Shown: positions 21,037 to 29,800 of the stretch, in pieces
Layout of the letters: each line of letters begins with the position of its first letter
How positions within the stretch are numbered: position 1 is the first letter of the stretch
From: a virus
Virus record (IMG/VR): IMGVR_UViG_3300029957_000016
Coordinates: 1 to 42,519 of that record
Length of the DNA stretch: 42,519 nt
Reading direction: 5' to 3' (one strand)
Program-made: the position numbers and the translations under genes
The notes under the pieces: generated by a model
Databases searched by the model: none
What the model was told of the DNA's origin: nothing
What the model saw: only the letters and a program-made list of their open reading frames with translations

Positions 21037-22707
21037 ATGGCCGACTCACGGATTGCACTATACCGCAGGTTGTACTCGAACCTGACCCCTTGGCGTAATG
21101 AACGCTTGCCGTTCATGATCGAGGTGGACACGTTCATCTACCCCAACCGGATGCTTAGGACTACTCTCCCCGACCGGGCCCGCCAGCAACTTCGTCAAGA
21201 CACTGAAATTATCACTTCCTTTGCCCGCCTGCGGGCCCGGGACCTGCGGAGCGCCCTGTTATCCGGCATCTGTCCCCAATCCTTTACCTGGCAGTACCTC
21301 TACATCCCGCCCAGCCAAAAGATGGCCGACGGGCAGCCTTATCAGGACAACCCCCAGAATTCCACGTGGCTTTTCACCGAGAACGAGCAACAGTTTTCGG
21401 GCCTTTCCACCTCGAATTTCTACCCCCAATTTGGTGAACACCTGAACGACGCCGCCAATTTTCGGGTGGGTGCCACCCTGATGGAACTCGATTACAAGAC
21501 CACGTCGCGGTACACGACCCTTCGCCCAGGCAGTTACATGCTGGGGTACGACGAATATGGGTATGCAAACCGGATCGCCCGGGATGAAATTTTCAAGCTG
21601 AATGAGCTGGTTTCAAAATTCGGCCTTGAGAACATCAGCCGGCCATTGCAGGAAAAATACAAGGACCCCGGCCATTCCGAGGATGACGTCGCCGTCATCC
21701 ACGTGATCGGGCCCAACGAAATCTTCGACCCCAATGAGCCCCAGTCGAAGTTTAAGAAGTGGTCAAGCTGCTGGTTTGAGGCCGCCACCGACGAGAACCT
21801 GGATAAATTCCTTTGCGAGGAAGGCTTTGACGCCTTCCCGGTCCTGGTCACTGAGTGGCCCGACTGCCCATCCTGGAACGCGATGAGCGACATCAAACAG
21901 CTTTACCGCATGGAACTGGACAAGCTGGAAGCCTCGGAAATGATGATCCGCCCCCCCACCATCGGTCCCCCGACCGTCGCCCGCCGGGCCATCGACAAGA
22001 TGCCCGGTGGTCACACCGAAATCCCCGAGGGCGCCAGCGCCGAGAACTACATCCGCGAACTGTTCCAGAGGAAACTCGACCCCACCCTGCTGGTAAAAAT
22101 TCAGGACGAAACCAAAAAGATCATCGCCGACGCCTATTTCAGCGACACAATCGTGGTCATTTCCAACCTGGCCGAGCAGGCCGGTCACCGAACCGCCTAC
22201 GAAATATCCCAGATCAAGGCCGAGCAGTTGATGAAATTCGGCCCGGTTACCCAGTCTTTCAGCCACACCCTCGACTGCCACGAAGACCTGCTTTTCATGT
22301 TCAGGATGAAATTGAACATCGTGCCCCAACTTCCGCCAAGCCTTGGGGGGGCCGTCTTCAAACCCGATTATGTTTCGGTCCTGAGCCAAGCCCAGAAAAT
22401 GAGCAGTCTTCAGGCGGCCAAGGATCTGATCACCGAGGCCGGGTCAATCTTTCAACAGGGTTATCAGGACATTTGGGACAAGATCAACCCCGAGAAAATT
22501 TTGCAGGACATGGTTGAAAAGTACCGCCTGGATCCGGCCTACCTTCGGTCGGATGAGGCCGTGGCGGCCTTGCGCCAGGCCCGCCAGGCTTCCCAACAAC
22601 AACTTCAAGCCGCCCAATCCGCCAGCCTCCAAGCCAAGTCGGCCCAGGCCTTGGGATCCACCCCGGCCAACGCCGATAGTCTGTTGGCCCAGATGGTCCA
22701 GAAGTGA
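21037..22707 (+). CDS. Portal / head-tail connector protein
   Basis: 556 residues, the size of podovirus T7/BPP-1-type connectors. N-terminal RIALYRRLYSNLTPWRNERL leads into a helical wing region. A conserved central block (DAANFRVGATLMELD; LRPGSYMLGYDEYG) is followed by a stem region with PPTIGPP, PGGHTEIPEGASAENYIREL and SQIKAEQLMKFGP. The C-terminal 40 residues are Gln/Ala-rich barrel-like helix. It forms the dodecameric DNA gate. ATG 21037 lacks a clear SD. Confidence 0.88.
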   Translation: MADSRIALYRRLYSNLTPWRNERLPFMIEVDTFIYPNRMLRTTLPDRARQQLRQDTEIITSFARLRARDLRSALLSGICPQSFTWQYLYIPPSQKMADGQPYQDNPQNSTWLFTENEQQFSGLSTSNFYPQFGEHLNDAANFRVGATLMELDYKTTSRYTTLRPGSYMLGYDEYGYANRIARDEIFKLNELVSKFGLENISRPLQEKYKDPGHSEDDVAVIHVIGPNEIFDPNEPQSKFKKWSSCWFEAATDENLDKFLCEEGFDAFPVLVTEWPDCPSWNAMSDIKQLYRMELDKLEASEMMIRPPTIGPPTVARRAIDKMPGGHTEIPEGASAENYIRELFQRKLDPTLLVKIQDETKKIIADAYFSDTIVVISNLAEQAGHRTAYEISQIKAEQLMKFGPVTQSFSHTLDCHEDLLFMFRMKLNIVPQLPPSLGGAVFKPDYVSVLSQAQKMSSLQAAKDLITEAGSIFQQGYQDIWDKINPEKILQDMVEKYRLDPAYLRSDEAVAALRQARQASQQQLQAAQSASLQAKSAQALGSTPANADSLLAQMVQK

Positions 22708-23060
22708 ACCGCCCTGCCCAATTAAAAACCAGTGTCGAGCGGTCCACCGACGCCGACCGCAGGAAAGACGAAGAACACAACGCCATAATCCTGAACCAGA
22801 TCAACACGGACCTGGACCTGCTCATCAGCACCCCCGCCTTTGTCCGGTACGTCACCCGATGGGCCACCCGTTTCAGGTTCATGCAGACCTCTTTCTCCCC
22901 TCAATCCAGCTCGATGTACCAGTTTGAAGCCCGAAGGAAATGCGGGGATGAAATGTTGGCCGACATCCTCGAGCGAAACCCAGACGTTTTCGCGGAGATC
23001 GTCAAGACCATCGCCATCAAACGGATCGACACGGGTGTACTTCTCAGGGACGACGATTAA
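22704..23060 (+). CDS. Bbp19-like virion-associated protein
   Basis: 118 residues; GTG 22704 (GTGA overlap). The core fits the Bbp19-like domain: LLISTPAFVRYVTRWATRF, then FMQTSFSPQSSSMYQFEARR, CGDEMLADILERNPDVF. In BPP-1-like phages this gene also lies between portal and scaffold. Role is probably in capsid assembly or a minor virion component. Confidence 0.7.
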   Translation: MNRPAQLKTSVERSTDADRRKDEEHNAIILNQINTDLDLLISTPAFVRYVTRWATRFRFMQTSFSPQSSSMYQFEARRKCGDEMLADILERNPDVFAEIVKTIAIKRIDTGVLLRDDD

Positions 23061-23101
23061 GGGGGCGACGTTTTTGACTATTCACCCTTGGTTTCTAAAA
23101 T
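23061..23101 (+). promoter_or_regulatory. Late promoter ahead of scaffold and capsid
   Basis: GGGGGCGACGTTT (23061-23073), TTGACT (23074-23079), 16-base spacer, TAAAAT (23096-23101). It is almost identical in layout to the promoter at 41750. It drives the most strongly needed structural genes. Confidence 0.8.
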
Positions 23102-23164
23102 GAATTTACTGGACCAAAAAACCGGCACGGGGCCCACCCAATCCCGGTAAAGGACACAACGAGC

Positions 23165-23788
23165 ATGGCTTTACTTCCGGAGCAGGTCGAAAAGGCTTAC
23201 AAGGCTTGGCAGACGAAACCTGGCGACGACACGGCGAAAGCCTTCACCGAAGCCATGACGCAGGCCGAGACCGAGGCCACCGCGGCCGCCGAGAAGAATA
23301 AGCCGCCCGAGAAGTACGACTTCGCCAAGTATGACGGCCCTTACGAGACCGCCGCCGACTTGAAGTCGATCGAGGACCTGGCCAAGAAGAACGGCTTGAC
23401 CCTCGAATCGGCCGAAGCGATCCGCACCCAGTACCAGTCGATTCGGGAAGGGCAGACCAAGAGCCTGCTGGCCCAGGCCCAGTTGAACGCCAAGACCGCC
23501 GGCGAGAAGAACAAGGCGGAATTCTTAAAGACCTACGGTGACAAGGCCAACGAAGTCGCCACCAAGGCCATGATCGCGGCCAAGAAGCTTTTGCCGGAAG
23601 CGGTGTTGAAAAGCCTGGAAGAAAACGGACTGACCAACAACCTCGACCTGGTGAAGCAGATGGCCGAAGCCCACGACAAGTACAAACTCGGGGAAGCGAC
23701 CGTACCGCAAGGAAACGGTATCCCCGACACGAAGGTTGAAATGAAAGAAGCGATGTTTCCGATGGCCCAGTTGGCGCCGCGGACTTAA
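23165..23788 (+). CDS. Capsid scaffold protein
   Basis: 207 residues, highly charged and Ala/Lys/Glu-rich with long helices (EQVEKAYKAWQTKPGDD; TEATAAAEKNKPPEKYD; AKTAGEKNKAEFLKTYGDKANE). Such composition immediately before the major capsid gene is typical of podovirus scaffolds that guide prohead assembly and leave before maturation. No protease motif is visible. Confidence 0.78.
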   Translation: MALLPEQVEKAYKAWQTKPGDDTAKAFTEAMTQAETEATAAAEKNKPPEKYDFAKYDGPYETAADLKSIEDLAKKNGLTLESAEAIRTQYQSIREGQTKSLLAQAQLNAKTAGEKNKAEFLKTYGDKANEVATKAMIAAKKLLPEAVLKSLEENGLTNNLDLVKQMAEAHDKYKLGEATVPQGNGIPDTKVEMKEAMFPMAQLAPRT

Positions 23789-23815
23789 CCCAAAAGACTT
23801 TCCAGGAGGCTTTCA

Positions 23816-24817
23816 ATGCCACAGACTCCGCTGTTGAACTACCCCACCATCGTCGACTATCGGGACCGGATGGACCCCACCGGCGCCCCCGCCCAGATCG
23901 TGCAGCTCCTGCACAAGATCAACCCGTTCGCGGCCATGTTACCCGCGTACCCCACCAACGACGTCGACAGCGAGAAGATCAACGTGCAGGTGTCCCTGCC
24001 GACTGTCGTGATGAAGGCCTACGGCCAGCCCGTTGCGATGTCCAAGGGCGAAGTGGACATCCAGTCCTTCCCCACGGGCATCGCCGAGACCATCCAGCAG
24101 GCCCCGGTGGACATCGTCGAACTCGGGGGCGACCCCCAGCAGTACCTCTTGAACGACGCCGAGGGGTACCTCGAGGCCATGCGCCAGAAACAAGCCTCCC
24201 AGCTCGTCAGCGGTGACCACGTGGCCAACGCCAACGAGATCATGGGCTTCTCGAAGTATTTCAACGCCCTGACCGGCAACCTGGCCGGGAACATGATTTC
24301 CGCCGGCGACTCGGGCGGCACCCTCACCTCGGTCTACTTTATCGGCCTCGGGAAAAATGGGTTCTACACCGTTTTCCCGAAGAACGTGCCGGCTGGCCTG
24401 GTGGCCGGTCCCATCACGCGCCGGTGGTCCGACGTGACCGAGGGCACCACGGTGAAGCAGCTCGAGGTGTTCACCCGCAAGTACCAGCAACGGTTCGGGC
24501 TCGTCGCCCGCAACTACACCAACGGGGTGCGGATCTGCAACATCGACCACTCCAAGTTGGCGGCCGGTACCAGCACCGTCGACCTCATCCAGACCCTGCG
24601 TAAGGCCCCGTACCGGATCAAGGACGAGACCCTGCAATACGTCTGGCTGATGAACGCCTCCACCATGGAATACCTGGACAACCAGAGCTACCTGGGGGCC
24701 AAGGCCGGCGGTGGCTTGCTGATGACCACGGTGGGCGACCGGACTTACAAGTCCTTCGCCGGTTTCCCGATCCTTCGGACGGATTCCATCACCAACTCCG
24801 AATCGACCATCAGCTAA
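23816..24817 (+). CDS. Major capsid protein
   Basis: 333 residues with a strong AGGAGG (23804-23809). N-terminal YPTIVDYRDRMDPTGAPAQIVQLL and NPFAAMLPAYPTND fit the HK97-fold capsid family of BPP-1-type phages (INE/NTNP-like lead). Later LPTVVMKAYGQPVAMSKGE and the beta-rich P domain. The length suits that family. Its codon use looks highly biased to C-ending codons, consistent with high expression. Confidence 0.85.
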   Translation: MPQTPLLNYPTIVDYRDRMDPTGAPAQIVQLLHKINPFAAMLPAYPTNDVDSEKINVQVSLPTVVMKAYGQPVAMSKGEVDIQSFPTGIAETIQQAPVDIVELGGDPQQYLLNDAEGYLEAMRQKQASQLVSGDHVANANEIMGFSKYFNALTGNLAGNMISAGDSGGTLTSVYFIGLGKNGFYTVFPKNVPAGLVAGPITRRWSDVTEGTTVKQLEVFTRKYQQRFGLVARNYTNGVRICNIDHSKLAAGTSTVDLIQTLRKAPYRIKDETLQYVWLMNASTMEYLDNQSYLGAKAGGGLLMTTVGDRTYKSFAGFPILRTDSITNSESTIS

Positions 24818-24819
24818 CC

Positions 24820-24877
24820 AACGGCCCTTCGGGGCGTTAACCCAATACGTCCCCGGGCTCCCATGTGAGGCCCGGGG
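24820..24877 (+). other. Tandem hairpins after the capsid gene
   Basis: ACGGCCC-ttc-GGGGCGT (24821-24838, one mismatch) and CCCCGGGC (24851-24858)/GCCCGGGG (24870-24877). Neither has a U-run, so they may stabilise the capsid mRNA 3' end or attenuate read-through rather than terminate. Confidence 0.55.
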
Positions 24878-24891
24878 GGAAGGTGGATGTC

Positions 24892-25350
24892 ATGCCACAG
24901 GATTACAACACGCAGTTTTCGCGCTTGCAGGACCTGTCGACCGGGACCGTGGCCGGTGTCATCAGCACCAACACGATTCCCATGACCCAGCCCAGGGATT
25001 ACGGGATGGGCAAGAAAATCTATGGTGAGGTAAGGGTCGTGACGCCCTCCGTGGACGGCGCCGGCTATTCCCTCGACATCGACGTCGTGGCCATGGACGC
25101 GACCAACACCACGGTCAACACGGTGCTGGCCCAGGCTGTCGCGACGATCCCGGGCAATTCCGCCGCGGGATACCGGGCGACTTTCCTGCTTCCGACCAAG
25201 CTGGCGGTCGCCGGTGACGGCAACCTGGCCCTGCGCTATGTGGCGCGTGGCACGGGGGCCTTGACGGCGATGACGGTCAATTCGGGCCTGACTTTGGAGC
25301 CCGGGTACAACCACGCCGATCCCCGCACCGACTCGGGCGTCATCGGGTAA
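24892..25350 (+). CDS. Bbp16-like capsid cement protein
   Basis: 152 residues from ATG 24892 behind GGGGGGAAGG. It is all-beta: a lead SRLQDLSTGTVAGVIST, then YGEVRVVTPSVDG, a central YSLDIDVVAMDATNTTV and an end DRTDSGV-type tail. Position right after the capsid gene and the composition match the Bbp16 cement proteins that coat the capsid. Confidence rests mainly on context. Confidence 0.65.
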   Translation: MPQDYNTQFSRLQDLSTGTVAGVISTNTIPMTQPRDYGMGKKIYGEVRVVTPSVDGAGYSLDIDVVAMDATNTTVNTVLAQAVATIPGNSAAGYRATFLLPTKLAVAGDGNLALRYVARGTGALTAMTVNSGLTLEPGYNHADPRTDSGVIG

Positions 25351-25368
25351 CCCTCAAGAAGTGGCCTG

Positions 25369-25398
25369 GTCCTGGCGGTCCTTTGGGGCCGTCAGGAC
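25369..25398 (+). terminator. Hairpin, possible weak terminator
   Basis: A 13-bp stem GTCCTGGCGGTCC (25369-25381) pairs with GGGGCCGTCAGGAC up to 25398, with two G-U pairs and a short loop. It is followed by ATCTATTTAA rather than a true U-run, so partial termination or mRNA protection is likelier. Confidence 0.5.
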
Positions 25399-25439
25399 AT
25401 CTATTTAACCCTCAACGCTCGATCTTTAAGGAGATCAAA

Positions 25440-25847
25440 ATGGGTTTCATCAAAGTCAAGGCTTTGCCGTCCCGTGATCGCAACCATTCGGCCGGCGAGT
25501 CCGGCGGAAAGACCATTCACCCCGGCCAGTCCTTCACCATCGACGACAAGCTCGTCGAGTCCCTGCCCAAGCGCCTCGGTAACGCCATCAACCCCAACCC
25601 CTGCACCGAAATCGAACACCGCAGGGTCGTGCTGGCCGGTATCCCCGACACCGAACTCAACCAGGCCAACCGCGATGCGTACCTGAAGTACGTGTTTTTC
25701 GCCCCCCAGTGGATGCGCCTGGACGTTTCCAGGCCGGCCGTCGCCGCGCCCGTCGAAGTGGTCGAGACCGAGACTGAGACCGAAGTCGAGGCCACCGAGG
25801 AAAACACCAAGCCGCCCGCGGGCAGCAAGTCGATCCTGAAGAAGTAA
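25440..25847 (+). CDS. Small virion or head-associated protein (135 aa)
   Basis: ATG 25440 with AAGGAG. Basic N-terminal half (FIKVKALPSRDRNHSAGESG) and an acidic Glu/Thr-rich C-terminal stretch (ETETETEVEATEEN) ending in KKs. No family is recognised. By position between cement and adaptor genes it may be a head or head-completion component. Confidence 0.6.
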   Translation: MGFIKVKALPSRDRNHSAGESGGKTIHPGQSFTIDDKLVESLPKRLGNAINPNPCTEIEHRRVVLAGIPDTELNQANRDAYLKYVFFAPQWMRLDVSRPAVAAPVEVVETETETEVEATEENTKPPAGSKSILKK

Positions 25848-25870
25848 CGGACCATCCTGCTGAGTCTCGA

Positions 25871-25908
25871 GGGGCCAGGCCACACAACGGCCCGGCCCCT
25901 TTGTTTTT
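25871..25908 (+). terminator. Intrinsic terminator between head and tail genes
   Basis: GGGGCCaGGCC (25871-25881) pairs with GGCCcGGCCCC (25889-25899), ten pairs around one mismatch, followed by TTTGTTTTT. It is the clearest transcription stop in the structural region. The adaptor gene just after it would need read-through. Confidence 0.85.
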
Positions 25909-25919
25909 GGAGGTGAGTT

Positions 25920-26849
25920 TTGAGCCTACCGACAACCCGCACCGCGATCGCCAACCTGGCCCTTCGAAAACTCGGGGACCAGACCGTCATTAAGAACGTG
26001 GATGACACCACGGCCGACGACAAGGCCACCATCGCCATGCTGGATGTCTACGACCAGACCCTCCATTCCCTCATCAGCAACTTCCCTTGGTCATTCGCCT
26101 GTAGCCTTGTGACTTTGGTGAAGGTCGCCGACAACCCCGACAATAGCTGGGGTGTTGCCTACCTCTACCCTACCCAGGCCGTCGCCATCTGGTCATTCGA
26201 CCCCAACTCGCGCCTACTGGACCAACAGACAACCCCATCCCGAAAAGTCATGACCAAGGACGCCGGGACCCCGGTAAGCGTTACCGCGGTCACCAAGGGA
26301 ACCATCTGCATGGTCACGGCTGCCGGGCACACCCTCGACAACGGGGATCTGGTGAAATTCGCCTCGATCGGTGGAATGGTTCAATTAAACGGGAACACCT
26401 ACATCGTGGCCGACTCAGACCAAACCGATGGAATCTTTAACCTCAAGGACCTATCCACCGGCCTATACACGAATTCCACCGCCTTCACCACCTACACCAC
26501 GGGCGGAACGGTGGCCGAAATTGCCTCCCGGATCATTCTGACCGACATCCAAGAAGCCCAATGTTGGATCACTCGGTTCGTGACCGACGTCACCCTTTAC
26601 ACCGACAACTTCATCGACGCCTTCTCTTGGGCCCTCGCCGTCGCGGTTGGGCCCGTGATGTGTGGCATCGACCGATTGAACATCGTGAACGCTTTGAAAC
26701 CCGAGCGGGACAAGGCCATCAAGCAGGCCATGGCCAATGACCTAATCGAGCAGAAACCGGATTTCATCGCCCGCGGGCGGTATGCCGCCGCCCGGCTGCC
26801 TGGCGGAACCTTTCCCAACCCCGAAAACCTCACAAGCTGGTTGCAATAA
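25920..26849 (+). CDS. Tail adaptor (tail tubular A-like) with inserted FCCH-like domain
   Basis: 309 residues; TTG 25920 six bases after GGAGG. Residues 1-95 and ~200-285 together match the helical adaptor fold of T7 gp11-like proteins (TAIANLALRKLGDQ; LHSLISNFPWSFA; FIDAFSWALAVAVG; IKQAMANDLIEQKP). Residues ~115-205 are an inserted all-beta module (GHTLDNGDLVKFASIGGM, LNGNTYIVADSD, FNLKDLSTGLYT) like the FCCH domain often inserted in phage tail proteins. It joins portal to nozzle. The next gene overlaps by TAATG. Confidence 0.78.
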   Translation: MSLPTTRTAIANLALRKLGDQTVIKNVDDTTADDKATIAMLDVYDQTLHSLISNFPWSFACSLVTLVKVADNPDNSWGVAYLYPTQAVAIWSFDPNSRLLDQQTTPSRKVMTKDAGTPVSVTAVTKGTICMVTAAGHTLDNGDLVKFASIGGMVQLNGNTYIVADSDQTDGIFNLKDLSTGLYTNSTAFTTYTTGGTVAEIASRIILTDIQEAQCWITRFVTDVTLYTDNFIDAFSWALAVAVGPVMCGIDRLNIVNALKPERDKAIKQAMANDLIEQKPDFIARGRYAAARLPGGTFPNPENLTSWLQ

Positions 26850-29800
26850 TGGGTGTCACCCCTAAACGATCGTTCACGACCGGGGAACTGGACCCACAGC
26901 TTTACGGCCATTGCGATACCACCCTTTATTCCGATGGCGTTAAGAAACTCCGAAACTTCATCATTCGTGGGATCAGCGGCATCTGGAACCGGATGGGGTC
27001 GTTGTATCACTCGGAGACCGCGCCAATGAATACCCCGGCCTTCATGGCTGGCCGTCTGGGTCGCCTGATCGAATTTAGGTACAACGCCGACCTGACCTAC
27101 CTGCTGGAATTCACCGACCAGACCCTCCGAATCTTCGACCCTCGAGCGCTTCAATACGTTTTTAAGATTACTGACACCATTGGGTCCATCACCTTTGACC
27201 TGGCGGATGGATGGATTTACCTGACCTCAACAGGCCACGGGATCATCGAAGGGGCTCTCATTTACGTCACCGGGATCGTCGGCCAGCACGACGAACTCAA
27301 CAACCGGTATTTCCTGGCCCATGTGACCGATGCCAATACCATCTACCTTCAGGACCCCGCGACAGGGGCCTATGTCATCCCCAGCATAAACGCCGGGACC
27401 GACACGGTATCTGGAACTGTTTCAAGTGTGGTTCAATTTACGACACCTTGGACATCGGCATCCCTCCATGACCTCAACCATGAACAGTATGGTGAAATCG
27501 TTCGGTTTACCCGCAAGGGCTTTGCCACGATGGACCTCACCTATTTTTCAAACACCTACTGGGACCTGTCGCCATACCAGCCAGGATCATCGACATCGAA
27601 GGTGTCGGGCCTCGCCGTTTCGTTGGCTGGAACCGACTGTGAATGGACCGTCACCGCCATCGACCTGGACACCAACGAGGAATCTGAGCCATGTGCCTAT
27701 GTAGCCGGTAAACTTGGCACGACCGTGGCACCCAATTCCGTCACTTGGAGTGAACGGCTCAACACATCGTATTATCGAATCTACCGAAGGGTGGCGGGGA
27801 CTGGCGGGGGTGGGCAGACCATGGGTTGGGTGGCTGATGCTGAAGCCGTCGGTGTCTCAACCCCTTCGTTTTCCGATACCGGGTTGGACCCCGATACATC
27901 CCAAAGCCCTCCCGTTTTCCACGACCCATTCGATTCGGACAAACTCGTTTTGCAACAGACTGGGACGATCAGCCCGGCGCCGGCGTCCGTCCGGTGTATC
28001 TGCTGGCACCCGAACGGACTTTTCTTCTTGGTTGGAACAGCCGTCACCCCGTACCTTCATGCCTTTTACCGGCCCACCCTTGTGTCGGCTTTTGTTGAAG
28101 TGCCCATCAACTGGACCATCGGAGTTTTCAGCGTCGTCTTGAGCGGGGCCGTCACCAATATCGTTTGGACCCATAAGAATATCCCGAGTTACGGAATCCC
28201 AGCCATTCCGTTGGGGGACATGTTCGCGATCAGTGGTGATTTTGGATCCCTCGGGCCCGAACTCGGAAGCCTGACTTTTGTGGGTGTGACCTTTGGGTAT
28301 GGTAACCCATCGGTGCGGTGGGGAAGTCTTTGGACACCCGATTCAACCACCAAGACCCTTGGCGGTGTCAGAGGTCTGGCCGCCTCACCTGGCGGAAATT
28401 TTGTTGCGGTTGGAAGTGCATATTCCAACACCCTGATGGTACTGAAGTGGAACATCGGAAAATACAACGAAATATCGCCACTGACTCAACCAGATTCAAC
28501 TGCCCTATCCTGCTCTTTCTCGGATGATGGGCTTCACTTGGCCTGCGGCCACCAGGGAACCGGAAACCTAAATCTTTATTCCATTGCGGGATCGGCCTTT
28601 ACCTACCTCTCGGGTCAACCCGCCACGCCACCGAGCGGGCATCTTTCAACGGTTCAATTCTCGCCAGGATCCGGCTACCTCGCTGCCGGTGGCCCGTCTG
28701 GGTTTGATTGGTGGAAAGTCGTCGGCGACACCTTCACGAAGCTGGCCGCACCCGCTACACCACCGGCCGGTCAAATCACACGGGTCGAGTGGGATGCCTC
28801 CGGATCATTCCTGTCGGTTACGACCGATACCTCGCCGTTTATTTACGTCTACAACCTGGTTGGCGATACCCTGGTGTTTACCTCGAACGTCAGCCCGGTC
28901 CCAACTTCCACGGTTTACGATGCCCTTTGGAGCCCCGACCGAAAGACCTTCCTTTACGGTCAGGATTTAGGGTCAACCATTCTCACCTATGCTTCCCAAC
29001 GGATGTTTCCGGCCGCCCTCGCCGGTTTCCAACAACGTCAGTTGTTCGCCAACAACGACTTCAAGCCCATGGGGGTTGAGAATTCAGGGATCGGTTGGAC
29101 GTACAATTTCAACAAACGCATCCCCTTAACCCAGCAGGATGCCTTTCGGTATGTCATATTCAGCCAGGGGTCGGAAATCAGGCACCTTGTTTCGATCGGT
29201 CCCAAGAGCCTTATGGCCATGACCCCGATCGGCGGGATACGGTTGACGGGTCAGAATGATGGGACCTATTGTTACAACCCGCCCCCCGATGTATCCCAAA
29301 CGTTTTCCATCGGCTGTTCGACCCTTCAACCCAAAGTCCTTTCGGATTGGTTGGTCTTTGTGCAGGACGGCGATCAGAAAATATGGGCTGTCTGGTACAA
29401 CCAGGCCTGGGGCCGTGTGGTACCGGTGGAACTCACCAAGAACTCAGGTCACCTTTTCTTGCACCGGCGGATTGTAGACTTTGCGGTTCAAACCATCCCC
29501 GACCCAGTCGTCTGGGTCGTGCTGGACGACGGCACCCTATTGTCCGGGACCTTCGACATGCCCACTGGTGAGACCGGATGGGCCCACCACGACACGCCAA
29601 ACGGCAAGTATCGAAATGTCAGCTCGGTACGTGTTGGGGCTTATGACCGCGTTTTCGTGAAGGTTGAGCGTGTTTTGAATGGCGTCACCCGTACCTTCCT
29701 TGAGTCCTTCGACAACCGTACCTACGCCGACTGGCGGTTTGATGCCCACTTCATGGACTGCGGGATCGTTTACGACGGACGCAACACCAGTACCACCACC

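Noticed and set aside
23939-24637. 232-codon minus-strand open frame across the capsid gene
   Set aside because: It is the antisense shadow of a strongly codon-biased gene; no SD or promoter, and the plus-strand product is a clear capsid protein.
25369-25398. Full intrinsic terminator
   Set aside because: Long stem but no U-run directly after it; kept only as a weak candidate.
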